A DNA stretch of 64,000 nt, taken from contig NZ_JABXKK010000104.1 in NCBI RefSeq assembly GCF_017115045.1, positions 62,001 through 126,000 on the forward strand. Reading direction: 5' to 3'. Positions 1 through 7,985 of this stretch are shown here, piece by piece. Below the pieces are notes generated by a model. That model did not search any database, was not told the DNA's origin, and saw only the letters and a list, made by a program, of their open reading frames with translations. Within the stretch, counting starts at the first letter, position 1; each line of letters begins with the position of its first letter. A program made the translations under genes and the position numbers. The DNA is from Nostoc sp. NMS8 (GTDB lineage: Bacteria > Cyanobacteriota > Cyanobacteriia > Cyanobacteriales > Nostocaceae).

Positions 1-137
1 TCTTGCTGTTCTTGCTCATCAATAGCAGCTTCAGGCTTCAAAATATTTTCTGTGGATGGTGCTTTCGCCGACTCTCGACGCTGCTTTGGTTCGCCGTTGG
101 GTTCTGGAGGCTGTTTTTTCGATGAGATTATCGCCAT
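1..137 (-). CDS. ruvB: Holliday junction helicase RuvB, N-terminal part (cut by window edge)
   Basis: Reading leftwards from the ATG at 137 gives MAIISSKKQPPEPNG followed by a charged, proline-rich stretch and EAAIDEQEQQ, which I recognise as the cyanobacterium-specific N-terminal extension of RuvB. RuvB is the ATPase ring that drives Holliday-junction branch migration with RuvA. Only about 45 residues are in the window, so neither the Walker motifs nor the winged helix is visible; the call rests on the distinctive N-terminus. It is divergent from hisF, with 181 bp between the starts. Confidence 0.75.
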   Translation of the reverse strand, partial: MAIISSKKQPPEPNGEPKQRRESAKAPSTENILKPEAAIDEQEQQ

Positions 138-155
138 AATTCAGCTATCTACTTT

Positions 156-209
156 TAAGGGACTAGGGACTAGGGACTGGGGATAAGGAAGCAGGGGAGG
201 CAGGGGGAG
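156..209. repeat. G-rich short tandem repeats (GGGACTA-type)
   Basis: Repeats of GGGACTA/GGGACTGGGGAT degenerate into GCAGGGGAGGCAGGGGG. This is the short tandemly repeated sequence style common in heterocystous cyanobacterial spacers. It lies in the ruvB-hisF divergent spacer. Confidence 0.7.
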
Positions 210-318
210 AAATAAACAATGGCCAATGCCCAATATCCATGAAAATTTTCGTTAGAGAATACCCGCGCCAATTTAAAATTTAAATTCCGGTCAATTACCC
301 AGAAGTACAAAAGTTATT

Positions 319-1092
319 ATGTTATCTAAAAGAATCTTACCGTGCTTAGATGTCAAGGCGGGACGGGTTGTAAAAGGAGTTAACTTTGTCAATCTCCAAG
401 ATGCAGGCGATCCGGTAGAACTGGCCAAGGTTTACAACGAAGCTGGTGCTGATGAGTTAGTATTTCTGGATATTACAGCTACTCATGAAGATCGAGCTAC
501 AATTTTAGATGTAGTCTACCGAACTGCTGAACAGGTCTTTATTCCATTGACTGTGGGTGGTGGCATTCAATCCTTAGAAAATGTTAAAGCTTTGTTACGA
601 GCCGGCGCAGATAAGGTTAGTATTAATTCTGCGGCAGTGCGGGAACCAGACTTGATTAATCGGGCCAGCGATCGCTTTGGTAATCAGTGCATAGTTGTTG
701 CTATTGATGCCAGACGCAGAAATAACCCGGAAAATCCAGGTTGGGATGTGTATGTGCGGGGTGGCAGGGAAAATACAGGCTTAGATGCCCTACTTTGGGC
801 ACAAGAAGTTGAAAAACGGGGGGCCGGAGAACTGCTAATCACAAGTATGGATGCTGATGGAACCCAAGCCGGGTATGACATCGAGATTACACGGGCAATC
901 GCTGATGCTGTAGAAATCCCAGTCATTGCTTCTGGTGGTGCAGGTAATTGTGAACATATCTACACTGCCCTAACCCAAGGCAAAGCAGAAGCAGCATTAC
1001 TCGCATCTCTGTTACATTACGGACAATTAAGCGTAGCAGAAATTAAAAGTTACTTGTGCGATCGCAATGTGCCGATCAGAACATTCTCTTGA
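319..1092 (+). CDS. hisF: Imidazole glycerol phosphate synthase, cyclase subunit HisF
   Basis: This 257-residue protein has the usual HisF length and (beta/alpha)8 pattern. HisF uses ammonia from HisH to convert PRFAR into imidazole glycerol phosphate and AICAR, joining histidine and purine synthesis in the cytosol. The two catalytic aspartates are visible: Asp11 in RILPCLDVKAGRVVKG and Asp130 in VVAIDARR. Phosphate-binding glycine loops appear at LTVGGGI and VIASGGAG. The ATG at 319 is the natural start because the protein opens with the family MLSKRIxPCLD pattern. No other his gene is nearby, as is common in cyanobacteria. Confidence 0.97.
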   Translation: MLSKRILPCLDVKAGRVVKGVNFVNLQDAGDPVELAKVYNEAGADELVFLDITATHEDRATILDVVYRTAEQVFIPLTVGGGIQSLENVKALLRAGADKVSINSAAVREPDLINRASDRFGNQCIVVAIDARRRNNPENPGWDVYVRGGRENTGLDALLWAQEVEKRGAGELLITSMDADGTQAGYDIEITRAIADAVEIPVIASGGAGNCEHIYTALTQGKAEAALLASLLHYGQLSVAEIKSYLCDRNVPIRTFS

Positions 1093-1191
1093 TCCAACAT
1101 TTTTCATTTAATGACATCCATCTAAGGTTAGACACACTTCCCTAAAAGGGTGTTAATATTATTTTACAAGTATTAACAAATATTAAGAAAT

Positions 1192-1383
1192 ATGTTGCTT
1201 CCTATTTTACTTTTTGATGTAGCCCTGGTAGCATGGTCGCTGCACTTAATGGAAAAAGCCTACGAGAGTAAAGAATTTTCTTTAATGTTGGCTGGTACAT
1301 TAGTTGCTCTGGCCGCTGCTGCCATGTTAGTAGTTTACTTTTTGATGGGGCACTGCATGACCTACTTATTGAGAGTGTCGTAG
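1192..1383 (+). CDS. Small two-helix membrane protein, function unknown
   Basis: The 63-residue product has two hydrophobic segments (about residues 2-18 and 31-54) joined by a short charged loop (MEKAYESKEF). This gives a hairpin membrane protein with little soluble mass. I do not recognise a functional family. It follows hisF by 99 bp on the same strand, and the next feature is the tRNA-Ala site occupied by the integrated element. Coding status rests on the membrane pattern and cyanobacterial-style composition. Confidence 0.6.
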   Translation: MLLPILLFDVALVAWSLHLMEKAYESKEFSLMLAGTLVALAAAAMLVVYFLMGHCMTYLLRVS

Positions 1384-1476
1384 ACAGTGCTGAGTGCTAG
1401 AGAAGATATTTAAAATTTAGTTTCTACAAAAAGCTTGACAAAGTACTAATAATTAGGACATTATGTATAATGGACT

Positions 1477-1524
1477 TTAAGGGGTTATAGCGCAGTTGGT
1501 AGCGCACCTCAATGGCATTGAGGG
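1477..1524 (+). repeat. attL: 48-bp direct repeat with truncated tRNA-Ala 5' half
   Basis: Identical to 18566-18613. It holds the tRNA-Ala acceptor 5' strand, D arm and anticodon arm (tRNA position 1 at 1481) but then runs into element DNA (CAAAAACTC) with no T arm or acceptor 3' strand. This copy is therefore a non-functional fragment. The original chromosomal promoter side of the tRNA, with a TATAAT at 1466-1471, lies directly upstream. Confidence 0.93.
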
Positions 1525-1563
1525 CAAAAACTCTAGAAAGCTTATTCTTACGTTAGTTCAAAT

Positions 1564-1598
1564 AAGTTGTCTTAGCAAAGTTGCATAAACTTGCATAA
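1564..1598 (+). promoter_or_regulatory. Candidate integrase arm-binding sites, left end
   Basis: AAGTTGTCTT (1564-1573) is followed 7 bp later by TTGCATAAACTTGCATAA (1581-1598), a direct repeat of TTGCATAA. The same AAGTTGTCTT plus TTGCATAAACTTGCATAA block recurs at the other end of the element (18468-18503) with 8 bp between its parts. Paired direct repeats at both ends of a tyrosine-recombinase element fit arm-type integrase sites. The left copy touches the integrase start. Confidence 0.65.
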
Positions 1599-1602
1599 GA
1601 CA

Positions 1603-2682
1603 ATGAGGCAAATACAGGTCAGAAGGAATGGTAATAGCTGCCTACTTAGGTGGAGCTACCAAGATGAGAACTACAGCTTAACCTGGGGTAACTGGAATAA
1701 CGCTGAAGAGAAAGCTAGGTTAAGTTACTGTGCCAAACTAATTTATCAAGACTGTCTGGTAGGTCAATTTGATACTACCCTTAATAAGTACAATCTTTGG
1801 TTGCAGGGTATAACATACTCAGGTAACGGGGGCGGGGTTAAGCCTGCTGAGGCCAGGTTCCCTCCTCTAATTGAAATGTTGCAGCAACGCATAGAAGATA
1901 ACTATAACTCTGCTGACGTAGGTTTATTAGGCACTTTAAAAGCATATAAAAAGCTAATTAAAACCTCAGCAGATGCTAAGGCATTTATAAAATGGTTAAC
2001 AGATACCAGAGGGTTAAGCCCTAGTTCTACTAAAAGATATTTAGCTATACTTCAAGTACTTAGAAAAGATTTATTTGAAGGAATAACTGTACGTGTCGGT
2101 GAAAAACCTAAAGCTAATCCTTTCACAAAAGCAGAAGTTAACCAAATACTAAGCCACCTCAAAGTAGATAAACACTACTCACATTATCACGACTTTATTT
2201 TACTTCTGTTTAATACTGGAGTTAGGACTTCTGAGGCCATAGGATTGCTCTGGAAGCACATAGATTTACCTAAAAGGAAAATACATATCTATGAAACTTT
2301 GGGGCGGCACAAGGGCAATACAAGTGTAAGGGAAAGGAGAACTACCAAGAATACTAAATACAGAATAGTCCCAATAAATAATACTGTTTACTTAATGCTG
2401 CTCAAAAGACCTAAAGGGAAACCTGAAGATTTAGTATTCACTACCCCTACAGGTAAATGTATAGATGACCATAACATTAGTCAACGTTGCTGGAAAGTTA
2501 CACTCAAAACACTAAGTATACCCCATAGAAGCTTATATCAGACTAGGCATACTTTTGCCAGCCATTGTATTGATTCTGGTATGACTATACAAGAGACTGC
2601 TGATATCACAGGGCATGATATTAAAGTACTTTATAAACATTACTTAGGCTCAGTTAAAAAACCTAAGTTACCTGAACTTTAA
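1603..2682 (+). CDS. Tyrosine recombinase (phage-type integrase)
   Basis: The 359-residue product (from the ATG at 1603) is a site-specific integrase/excisionase of the tyrosine family. Catalytic residues, numbered from this start, are Arg208 in NTGVRTSEA, a lysine in the beta hairpin near 250, Arg315-His316 in YQTRHTFAS (the usual first His of HxxR is Tyr), His338 in TGHD and the likely nucleophile Tyr347. The N-terminal part is an arm/core-binding region. An upstream TTG at 1591 is in frame but overlaps the arm-site repeat, so ATG is preferred; neither start has a clear Shine-Dalgarno. It lies 78 bp inside attL and should catalyse recombination at the tRNA repeat. Confidence 0.92.
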   Translation: MRQIQVRRNGNSCLLRWSYQDENYSLTWGNWNNAEEKARLSYCAKLIYQDCLVGQFDTTLNKYNLWLQGITYSGNGGGVKPAEARFPPLIEMLQQRIEDNYNSADVGLLGTLKAYKKLIKTSADAKAFIKWLTDTRGLSPSSTKRYLAILQVLRKDLFEGITVRVGEKPKANPFTKAEVNQILSHLKVDKHYSHYHDFILLLFNTGVRTSEAIGLLWKHIDLPKRKIHIYETLGRHKGNTSVRERRTTKNTKYRIVPINNTVYLMLLKRPKGKPEDLVFTTPTGKCIDDHNISQRCWKVTLKTLSIPHRSLYQTRHTFASHCIDSGMTIQETADITGHDIKVLYKHYLGSVKKPKLPEL

Positions 2683-2702
2683 ACCAAACAAAAGGAGTCA
2701 TT

Positions 2703-2870
2703 ATGGAAGTGAACCTTCCTGCTTTAATAGAATATTTGACATTGCTTTCTGAATTAGAAGATGGAGATGAAATTTTTGTTAATGGGTACACTGTCAAGCG
2801 AGAAGGCAATAAAATATGGCAACATATTTTTGATTATGATGAAGAAGATGAAGAGGATAAAGAAGACTAA
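2703..2870 (+). CDS. Small acidic protein of the element, 55 residues
   Basis: An AAGGAG ribosome-binding site stands just before the ATG at 2703. The product is short, with a very acidic tail (DYDEEDEEDKED). The composition suggests a DNA-mimic or regulatory peptide, but no family is recognised. It follows the integrase stop by 20 bp and is probably cotranscribed. An excisionase role is possible by position only; acidity argues against direct DNA binding. Confidence 0.6.
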   Translation: MEVNLPALIEYLTLLSELEDGDEIFVNGYTVKREGNKIWQHIFDYDEEDEEDKED

Positions 2871-2995
2871 ATTAGAAAAATAATAACCTCATGAGTTAGC
2901 TACAAGATTAGCTAACTTATTAATTTTTCTTGACATGAAAGGGGATAGTATTAAAGTCAGCTATTATAATGTAATAATCTCAACTAAGGATTGTT

Positions 2996-3172
2996 ATGAA
3001 ATTACTAAGAGACTTGTTGGAAGTTCTGAAATTTAAACTTCTTATGAGGCTACCAGTGGGATTTGAGATTTCCTTTGGTGGCTGGTCTTTAACGCGGGTG
3101 GAAGATGGAATCATTGAGGGCAGGTGCGTTGATGTTGAAGAGGAGGAGCAGGAGTACCCCTATCTAAAGTAA
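2996..3172 (+). CDS. Small protein of the element, 58 residues, unknown
   Basis: Starting at the ATG at 2996 (upstream AAGGATTG is a weak ribosome-binding site), the product has a basic, amphipathic N-terminal helix (MKLLRDLLEVLKFKLLMRL), a glycine/tryptophan centre and an acidic end (DVEEEEQEYPYLK). No family is recognised. It ends about 40 bp before the end of the convergent gene at 3212-3523. Confidence 0.5.
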   Translation: MKLLRDLLEVLKFKLLMRLPVGFEISFGGWSLTRVEDGIIEGRCVDVEEEEQEYPYLK

Positions 3173-3211
3173 AAGACCCCCTGTCCTGTATGGAGTGTCT
3201 TAAGGTATTAA

Positions 3212-3523
3212 TTAGCTGTAGTAATTCTTCCAATTTTTAATGATTGTTTTAATGTTGTCATCATTGCCCCCATTTAATGCTGTATCTTTTATTACCTGAA
3301 TCCACTTTGGTATCCAATTTACACTTATATCTTCCTCAGTACACAAATCTACTGCTGCATTTTGTATCTGAGTAATTACATTACTACCTATTTCAATCCA
3401 ACTAAGACTACCCATAATTTCATACCCACCTCTTGCCTCCCATCTTTCTTCTATGGCCGGGCTATAAAACTCAAGTAAATTCTTCATTCTTTCATTTAAT
3501 TTATTAATTGTAGATTCCTGCAT
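3212..3523 (-). CDS. Hypothetical element protein, 103 residues
   Basis: A soluble, mixed alpha protein with no signal peptide or membrane segment and no recognised motif; it opens with a helical, charged stretch (NKLNERMKNLLEFYSPAIEERW) and contains Trp-rich patches near the C-terminus. It is last in the minus-strand early block, downstream of the polymerase and of the 25-bp tandem repeats at 3737-3810, which could be part of its promoter. Confidence 0.55.
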   Translation of the reverse strand: MQESTINKLNERMKNLLEFYSPAIEERWEARGGYEIMGSLSWIEIGSNVITQIQNAAVDLCTEEDISVNWIPKWIQVIKDTALNGGNDDNIKTIIKNWKNYYS

Positions 3524-4033
3524 AGCCCCACACCTGGTTGCATCTATTTAATGGAGTACCTGTACTTAGATTACCCAATTATCTGGGAGGCATATCATGC
3601 TCCACTTGTGCTTTTAGTCAAATCTAGGGATTTAGAAAAAAGTTGTAAGGATTTTTATAGCCTGTAATCTTTACTGGGTAAGCCTTGTAAGCTATATCTC
3701 TAGGGTAATAATGCACTAATTAATATGGTTAGCTAGACTCTAGTCTTGTATTAGTCAACTAACTCTAGTCTTGTATTAGTCAACTAACTCTAGTCTTGTA
3801 TTAGTCAACTTTACTTTCAGATAACTGAACTTTTGGGTAAAGGATGTGTAGTGAGGGTTGGTATCTTAAGCTGAGTTACTAATCCCAATATTCAACTCCT
3901 CTGGTAGGTTAAAGGGTTTTAACTGCATTTAGATAGCAAAGTTTCCTAATGTCTAAATTGGTTTAACTGTATATAGATAAAAAAAGAGATAGCAAATAAT
4001 GCTACCTCTTATAAGTTTTACTAATGTGAGGTT
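3524..4033. other. Non-coding spacer between early genes, with tandem repeats
   Basis: AT-rich spacer of 510 bp between two minus-strand genes. It contains the 25-bp tandem repeat at 3737-3810. A plus-strand 38-codon frame (3551-3667) lacks a ribosome-binding site and is doubtful. The remainder holds nothing I recognise. Confidence 0.5.
3737..3810. repeat. Three tandem 25-bp repeats (iteron-like)
   Basis: Copies start at 3737, 3762 and 3787 with unit ACTCTAGTCTTGTATTAGTC plus AACTA; the third is truncated by one base. The repeat-to-repeat identity is complete. Iterons near a replication gene often bind initiators, and short tandem sites also serve as repressor operators; sequence alone cannot decide. 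It lies 220 bp past the stop of the polymerase gene. Confidence 0.85.
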
Positions 4034-5536
4034 TTAGTAAACTTCAAATTCTAATAGGGAATCTGGAAACTCTTGAGCTAACCAGCTAGTTAATCTTTCC
4101 TTAACCTCATCTACTTTGGAAGGTTCTACTTCTAAGCTAAGCCCATCATAAGAATAGGTCAGGATGTTTTCAGTTATCTGTTCACCAATCATTCTCTGAA
4201 TAATAAGTTGTTCAGCACCCTGAGCCAGGTGAGATAGAAGTCTACCACCTATCTTTGAGTTATTAATCTTTCCTTTCTTAACTTCATTTTTGTACTCAGT
4301 GGTTTCCTTTTTTAGATTGAATTTTAAACCCAAGGCATTTGTATGGATAACCTTCTCAACGTTACCAGCTTCAATTTTATCAATAGTGTAATTAGCTAAC
4401 CATTCATCTCTAAGTCCTACAAGGGGCTTTAAAATACCTTCAAAGCAACTGTTAACTATTTCCCTGGTTACGGTAAATTTATAACCTAGTTTCTTTTCAG
4501 CTTTCTGTGTAGCAAGAAAAGGAAGTTCACTCATTTTGGCTCCAAAACAGAAACCATAGATGATTACTTTTTTAACTTCTTTAGGTAGGGTATCTGGGCC
4601 TATATGCTTCCAAATACTATCAGTTTTAATAATACTTAGAATTTGTTCTTTAGTTTCTTGGGCTTGTAGAATGTCACAGAGAATAATTAGCTGAGCACAC
4701 TTTAAATCCATCTCCATAACCTTGTTAGATTTATGAGTTGCCTTAATATAGTACTTTCTAATTTTACTTGTCAGAGCCATAGGGCCACCTGATGTATGCA
4801 GTCTTCCAGGCCCCTGGATATAAAAGGAGCCATGATACTGAGGTTCATTAGTTTCCCGTATATCATCTAAGGCGCTCACTAAAGCCGTCTCTTGGTCGTC
4901 ACTTAAATCAAGACTTCTATTAAATTTTCTGCCTTCTCTTGACTTATATAACTTCAAGTCAAATACAAATTTAGAATCCCTTAACTTCTCCCAAGCTTTT
5001 TTAGTTACTTCAGGCAGTTGATTAGACCTTAAACATCTACCACCCCAAGCAGCAGGCTTCAACCCAACATTAAGGTCAGGTTTAGCAAATACTATCTTAT
5101 CATCTTCCCCGTATATCAAATTAACCAACTCTTCTTTAATTTCCCCCATTAGCCCTTCCCCAATCATAAACCTACGACAATAGCCTTCCCCATGTCCTGT
5201 TACGGTAATAAAATTAGATAAAGCTTCAATAGATTCTTTAGTAACAGTTGCCATATATTTTTGGGAATTAGTTTTAAGTTTATTATTATAATCGTCTGCT
5301 GAAAAGGGAGTCATTAGAGCAAATAGGTATTCAACTGGTATTTGTAAGTAATCATTAGGTTCATTATCTTGTGCTTTCTGGTTTCTAACCCTTAGTAGAG
5401 AATATACATAAGTTACTTGCTGAACAGTAGGGGGTTTACCTATTAAGTTTTCTAAAGCTTTGGCTACTAATTTACCCTTCATCTTCTGGGTAATCTTAAG
5501 CTGGTACTTATCAATCTTTTTATTAAAATCTTCCAT
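4034..5536 (-). CDS. Divergent family-A DNA polymerase-like protein, 500 residues
   Basis: The C-terminal half has the ordered motifs of a family-A palm. GRLHTSGG (244-251) resembles the GRxHSS/T loop. Motif A is MDLKCAQLIILCDI with Asp277. Motif B is KKVIIYGFCFG (322-332) with Lys and Tyr-Gly. An AQGAEQLIIQRMI helix (438-450) resembles the QGTAADI helix of Pol I. Motif C is YDGLSLEV (463-470), equivalent to HDELLFEV. Both metal-binding aspartates (277, 464) are kept, but motif C His and Glu are Tyr and Gly, and motif A Glu is Gln. No 3'-5' exonuclease is evident. It probably replicates the element; a T7-like RNA polymerase fits less well. Confidence 0.7.
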   Translation of the reverse strand: MEDFNKKIDKYQLKITQKMKGKLVAKALENLIGKPPTVQQVTYVYSLLRVRNQKAQDNEPNDYLQIPVEYLFALMTPFSADDYNNKLKTNSQKYMATVTKESIEALSNFITVTGHGEGYCRRFMIGEGLMGEIKEELVNLIYGEDDKIVFAKPDLNVGLKPAAWGGRCLRSNQLPEVTKKAWEKLRDSKFVFDLKLYKSREGRKFNRSLDLSDDQETALVSALDDIRETNEPQYHGSFYIQGPGRLHTSGGPMALTSKIRKYYIKATHKSNKVMEMDLKCAQLIILCDILQAQETKEQILSIIKTDSIWKHIGPDTLPKEVKKVIIYGFCFGAKMSELPFLATQKAEKKLGYKFTVTREIVNSCFEGILKPLVGLRDEWLANYTIDKIEAGNVEKVIHTNALGLKFNLKKETTEYKNEVKKGKINNSKIGGRLLSHLAQGAEQLIIQRMIGEQITENILTYSYDGLSLEVEPSKVDEVKERLTSWLAQEFPDSLLEFEVY

Positions 5537-5625
5537 ATTCAGTTGTTTATTTAATTTTAGTGAGAAAAGGAGCAGGTAAATTCTTGAGAGAGAGAAGCAT
5601 CATAATTACTTCTCTCCATTTAGTA

Positions 5626-6417
5626 TTAGGCTACCAAAGCTGCTGCATTCGTAGTAGGACTATCAGAAGGAATAGTATAGCCAGCTTTCTTTAGCTGCTT
5701 CATGATAAAGCTATAACCCTTAAAGGTACAAACACAGACTGAGTAGTTTTTATCTCTTTTAAAGTCATACTTTTGTACAGTTTTAAAGTAACCGTCATTT
5801 ACCAAAGTAGACTTAGGAATATTGCAACGTTGATTATCATAGAAAACAAAACCTTTATTTCTAAGAAATTTAAATAAGTTGTTAGGCCCCAAACCTGGGA
5901 TAGCTAAATTCTTAGCCACAGCAGCAATACTCATTGTCCCATCAGTATCACAAAGTCTAGTCCAACTTTCAGCTTTAGGTCTAAGTTCAGCAGCCTCCAA
6001 TGCCAACTGCTGTTTCTCCTCCTCAACCGCCACTAAAGCTTTCAATGCAGTTAAGTAATCAGTAGGTAATTGAGGTTGGGCAGCCTTAATAGCTTTTATT
6101 TCCCTCTCACACCGAATAAAATATAATCTTATTTCTTTACCTTTCTCAGTGCTAGCCAACATAGCTAACTGCTTAAAGCAATCTTTGGTTAGGTAGATTT
6201 CTTCAACTCTAGCAGCCCCAATTTCTCGCTCCACAATACTGTGGAATGAGGAATAGTCAACACCCTTTTCAAAGTTAGACTCTAATACTCTTTTGGCCGC
6301 ATCTTTTCTAGAGTACTCCAACCACTGCCAAGCATCATTAAAGTCAACAGCAAACTCTACTTCAGATTCAACTGTAGCTTTAATCTGAGATTGAATAGAA
6401 ATATTTAAGTTAGTCAT
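5626..6417 (-). CDS. Phage antirepressor with AntA/AntB-like and KilAC domains
   Basis: The 263-residue protein has an N-terminal Ant-like domain (about 22-115: VDFNDAWQWLEYSRKDAAKR through YLTKDCFKQLAMLASTEKGK and IRLYFIRCEREI). A coiled segment follows, then a KilAC-type C-terminal domain (about 150-245: DTDGTMSIAAVAKNL, LFKFLRNKGFVF). Such proteins lift repression in temperate phages. The gene lies 89 bp upstream of the polymerase on the same strand, so the two are probably one early transcript. This is good evidence that the element has or had a lysogenic switch; no obvious CI-like repressor is present. Confidence 0.85.
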   Translation of the reverse strand: MTNLNISIQSQIKATVESEVEFAVDFNDAWQWLEYSRKDAAKRVLESNFEKGVDYSSFHSIVEREIGAARVEEIYLTKDCFKQLAMLASTEKGKEIRLYFIRCEREIKAIKAAQPQLPTDYLTALKALVAVEEEKQQLALEAAELRPKAESWTRLCDTDGTMSIAAVAKNLAIPGLGPNNLFKFLRNKGFVFYDNQRCNIPKSTLVNDGYFKTVQKYDFKRDKNYSVCVCTFKGYSFIMKQLKKAGYTIPSDSPTTNAAALVA

Positions 6418-6502
6418 ATAATTGTAATAAATATTGTTTTAAAGTTTATTTGAGTAATTTATTTAGCCAGCCCTTTTATAAGAGTTGGTTTTATTCATGG
6501 AA

Positions 6503-6667
6503 TTAAGTTAAAGAAGAGAAAGGATGACTCTCATACTCAGCTAAATAAAGCTGAACTGCCTTTCTGATAATGTCACTTTTATCAAGCCCTTCAAACTCAG
6601 CTACTCTTTCAAGTTTGGAATTTTGACCTGCAAATAATCTGATTGAAGTAATTTTATCTAGTTTCAT
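6503..6667 (-). CDS. Ribbon-helix-helix (CopG-like) DNA-binding protein, 54 residues
   Basis: The product reads MKLDKITSIRLFAGQ, then NSKLERVAEFEGLDKSDIIRKAV and QLYLAEYE. A short basic beta strand followed by two helices with the G-L-D-K-S-D-I-I-R-K pattern is the signature of a ribbon-helix-helix repressor. It is the first gene of the minus-strand early block, next to the large non-coding region, where its operators probably lie; repeated TCAGCT motifs there are candidates. No ribosome-binding site stronger than AGAG is seen. Confidence 0.7.
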   Translation of the reverse strand: MKLDKITSIRLFAGQNSKLERVAEFEGLDKSDIIRKAVQLYLAEYESHPFSSLT

Positions 6668-7985
6668 AAGTTTTAATCTCTGTGTTCGCTTATACCTCCA
6701 TTATATTCTATTAAATTATTAATGACCATAGCTAAAGTTGTATTAATTGAGCACTCTAATCAAGCCGCCACTTATAAACATACATAGAGTAAAGACAATG
6801 GATAACTAATATATATCCACCCATTAATAAAAAGTAAAAGATAACTTCAGTAAAATATATATACCCTTAGAAACTGTAAATTTAGATAACCACAGTAAGT
6901 TATTTCAATTTAGGTTTCTTACCTCAATCTTCTTTGTAGTTATATTGAATCAACTCAGCTAACTTCAATCCAATAACCCAATTAAAGTCAGCTTATTCTA
7001 CTCAGCTAATTTTAGTTTGATGGTTAAGTCAGCTTACTAATTCAGTTAACTTCACTTTACTGGCTAAAAGTTGTAGCAGACTGCATATAAGTTTCCTTAT
7101 CTTTCAGGTGCGTAAAGTTATGCCACCTCTAATCTAAGCAGCCAAGCAAACTAAGGTCTTAAGTTAGCAAGTAAGTACACTAACTACATACCACTCACCA
7201 GCTACACCACTGGGTATACCACCAATCCACCCACATCATATATACTGCTTACACAGTAGACAACATGGTTATTATACTAACTAAATTAAATTAATTTAAA
7301 TTATATAAAAGAAGTAATCATTCTCTGATACTAAGCTAACACCATAGCTGACATACAGAGACTATCACATCCTTAGCCTTAGTATCAGTAAGGTACACAC
7401 TAACACAGCACAACACCTTCATGACTAACAGATGCACAACATACATCTATATATATAGTAATAAGCTTCCTTCTATATACCAAAGATACTAACTCAATAA
7501 CACTAACAACAGTAAGCTTACTATTAGAGTAACCCAAATAAGTTACTATAGCTATTAACAGCAGCAGACTAACATAAGCTAACCAATACTAATCTCTACA
7601 TAGACATAATAGTAGCAAGCTTAACTATATAGAATACTATCTGATGGGACAACATACATAGGTAAGCACACATACAACCTTACTATCTACTGATGTATAC
7701 CACTCTTATTAACTATATACATACACATACATATAGAGAGTAGACTTAGGGAGTATAATAAACTAACTTTTAACAGCTACATATACATCTTTATATAGAT
7801 AGGTATAGTAGAGTATATAGATATAAAAAAACTACAAGACCCGCCGGGAGAGGGGTGCCCCTCCGTTGGAAACAAAAAACAATATATTTTTTAACCCTAC
7901 TAATATCTATTTTTACAAACTGATTTTATCCTACTTTTAATTCAGTTAACATAGTACTATAAGTTAGTTATAAATAATATTTTAA
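6668..7985. other. 1.3-kb AT-rich non-coding region between the early and structural blocks
   Basis: No credible gene is seen on either strand. Five TCAGCT/TCAGTT-type motifs lie in 6953-7050 (for example AAGTCAGCTTA and ACTCAGCTAA), and AATTCAGTTAAC occurs at 7039-7050 and again at 7939-7950. An imperfect hairpin spans 7106-7128. From about 7130 to 7830 the plus strand is poor in G and dominated by TA, CA and short tatata/cataca runs. A GC-rich island interrupts at 7841-7869. Divergent promoters and a replication origin are the likely contents. Confidence 0.55.
7841..7869. other. GC-rich hairpin island in the AT-rich region
   Basis: GAGGGGTGCCCCTC (7850-7863) folds as a tight hairpin inside a 29-bp GC-rich island that also holds CCGCCGGGAG, flanked by A-runs on both sides. 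It sits 120 bp before the first structural gene. It could be a terminator read leftwards (T-run after it on the minus strand), a replication or packaging signal, or a leader structure. Confidence 0.5.

Noticed and set aside
1481..1524. Functional tRNA-Ala at the left end
   Set aside because: Only the 5' part up to the anticodon stem is present; T arm and acceptor 3' strand are missing.
3551..3667. A 38-codon plus-strand gene in the early spacer
   Set aside because: No ribosome-binding site and orientation against both flanking genes; left as part of the spacer.
3737..3810. CRISPR array
   Set aside because: The 25-bp units are head-to-tail with no spacers, only three copies exist and there are no cas genes.
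4034..5536. T7-like single-subunit RNA polymerase
   Set aside because: Motif C and the QG-helix match family-A DNA polymerases better, and the protein is much shorter than T7-type RNA polymerases.
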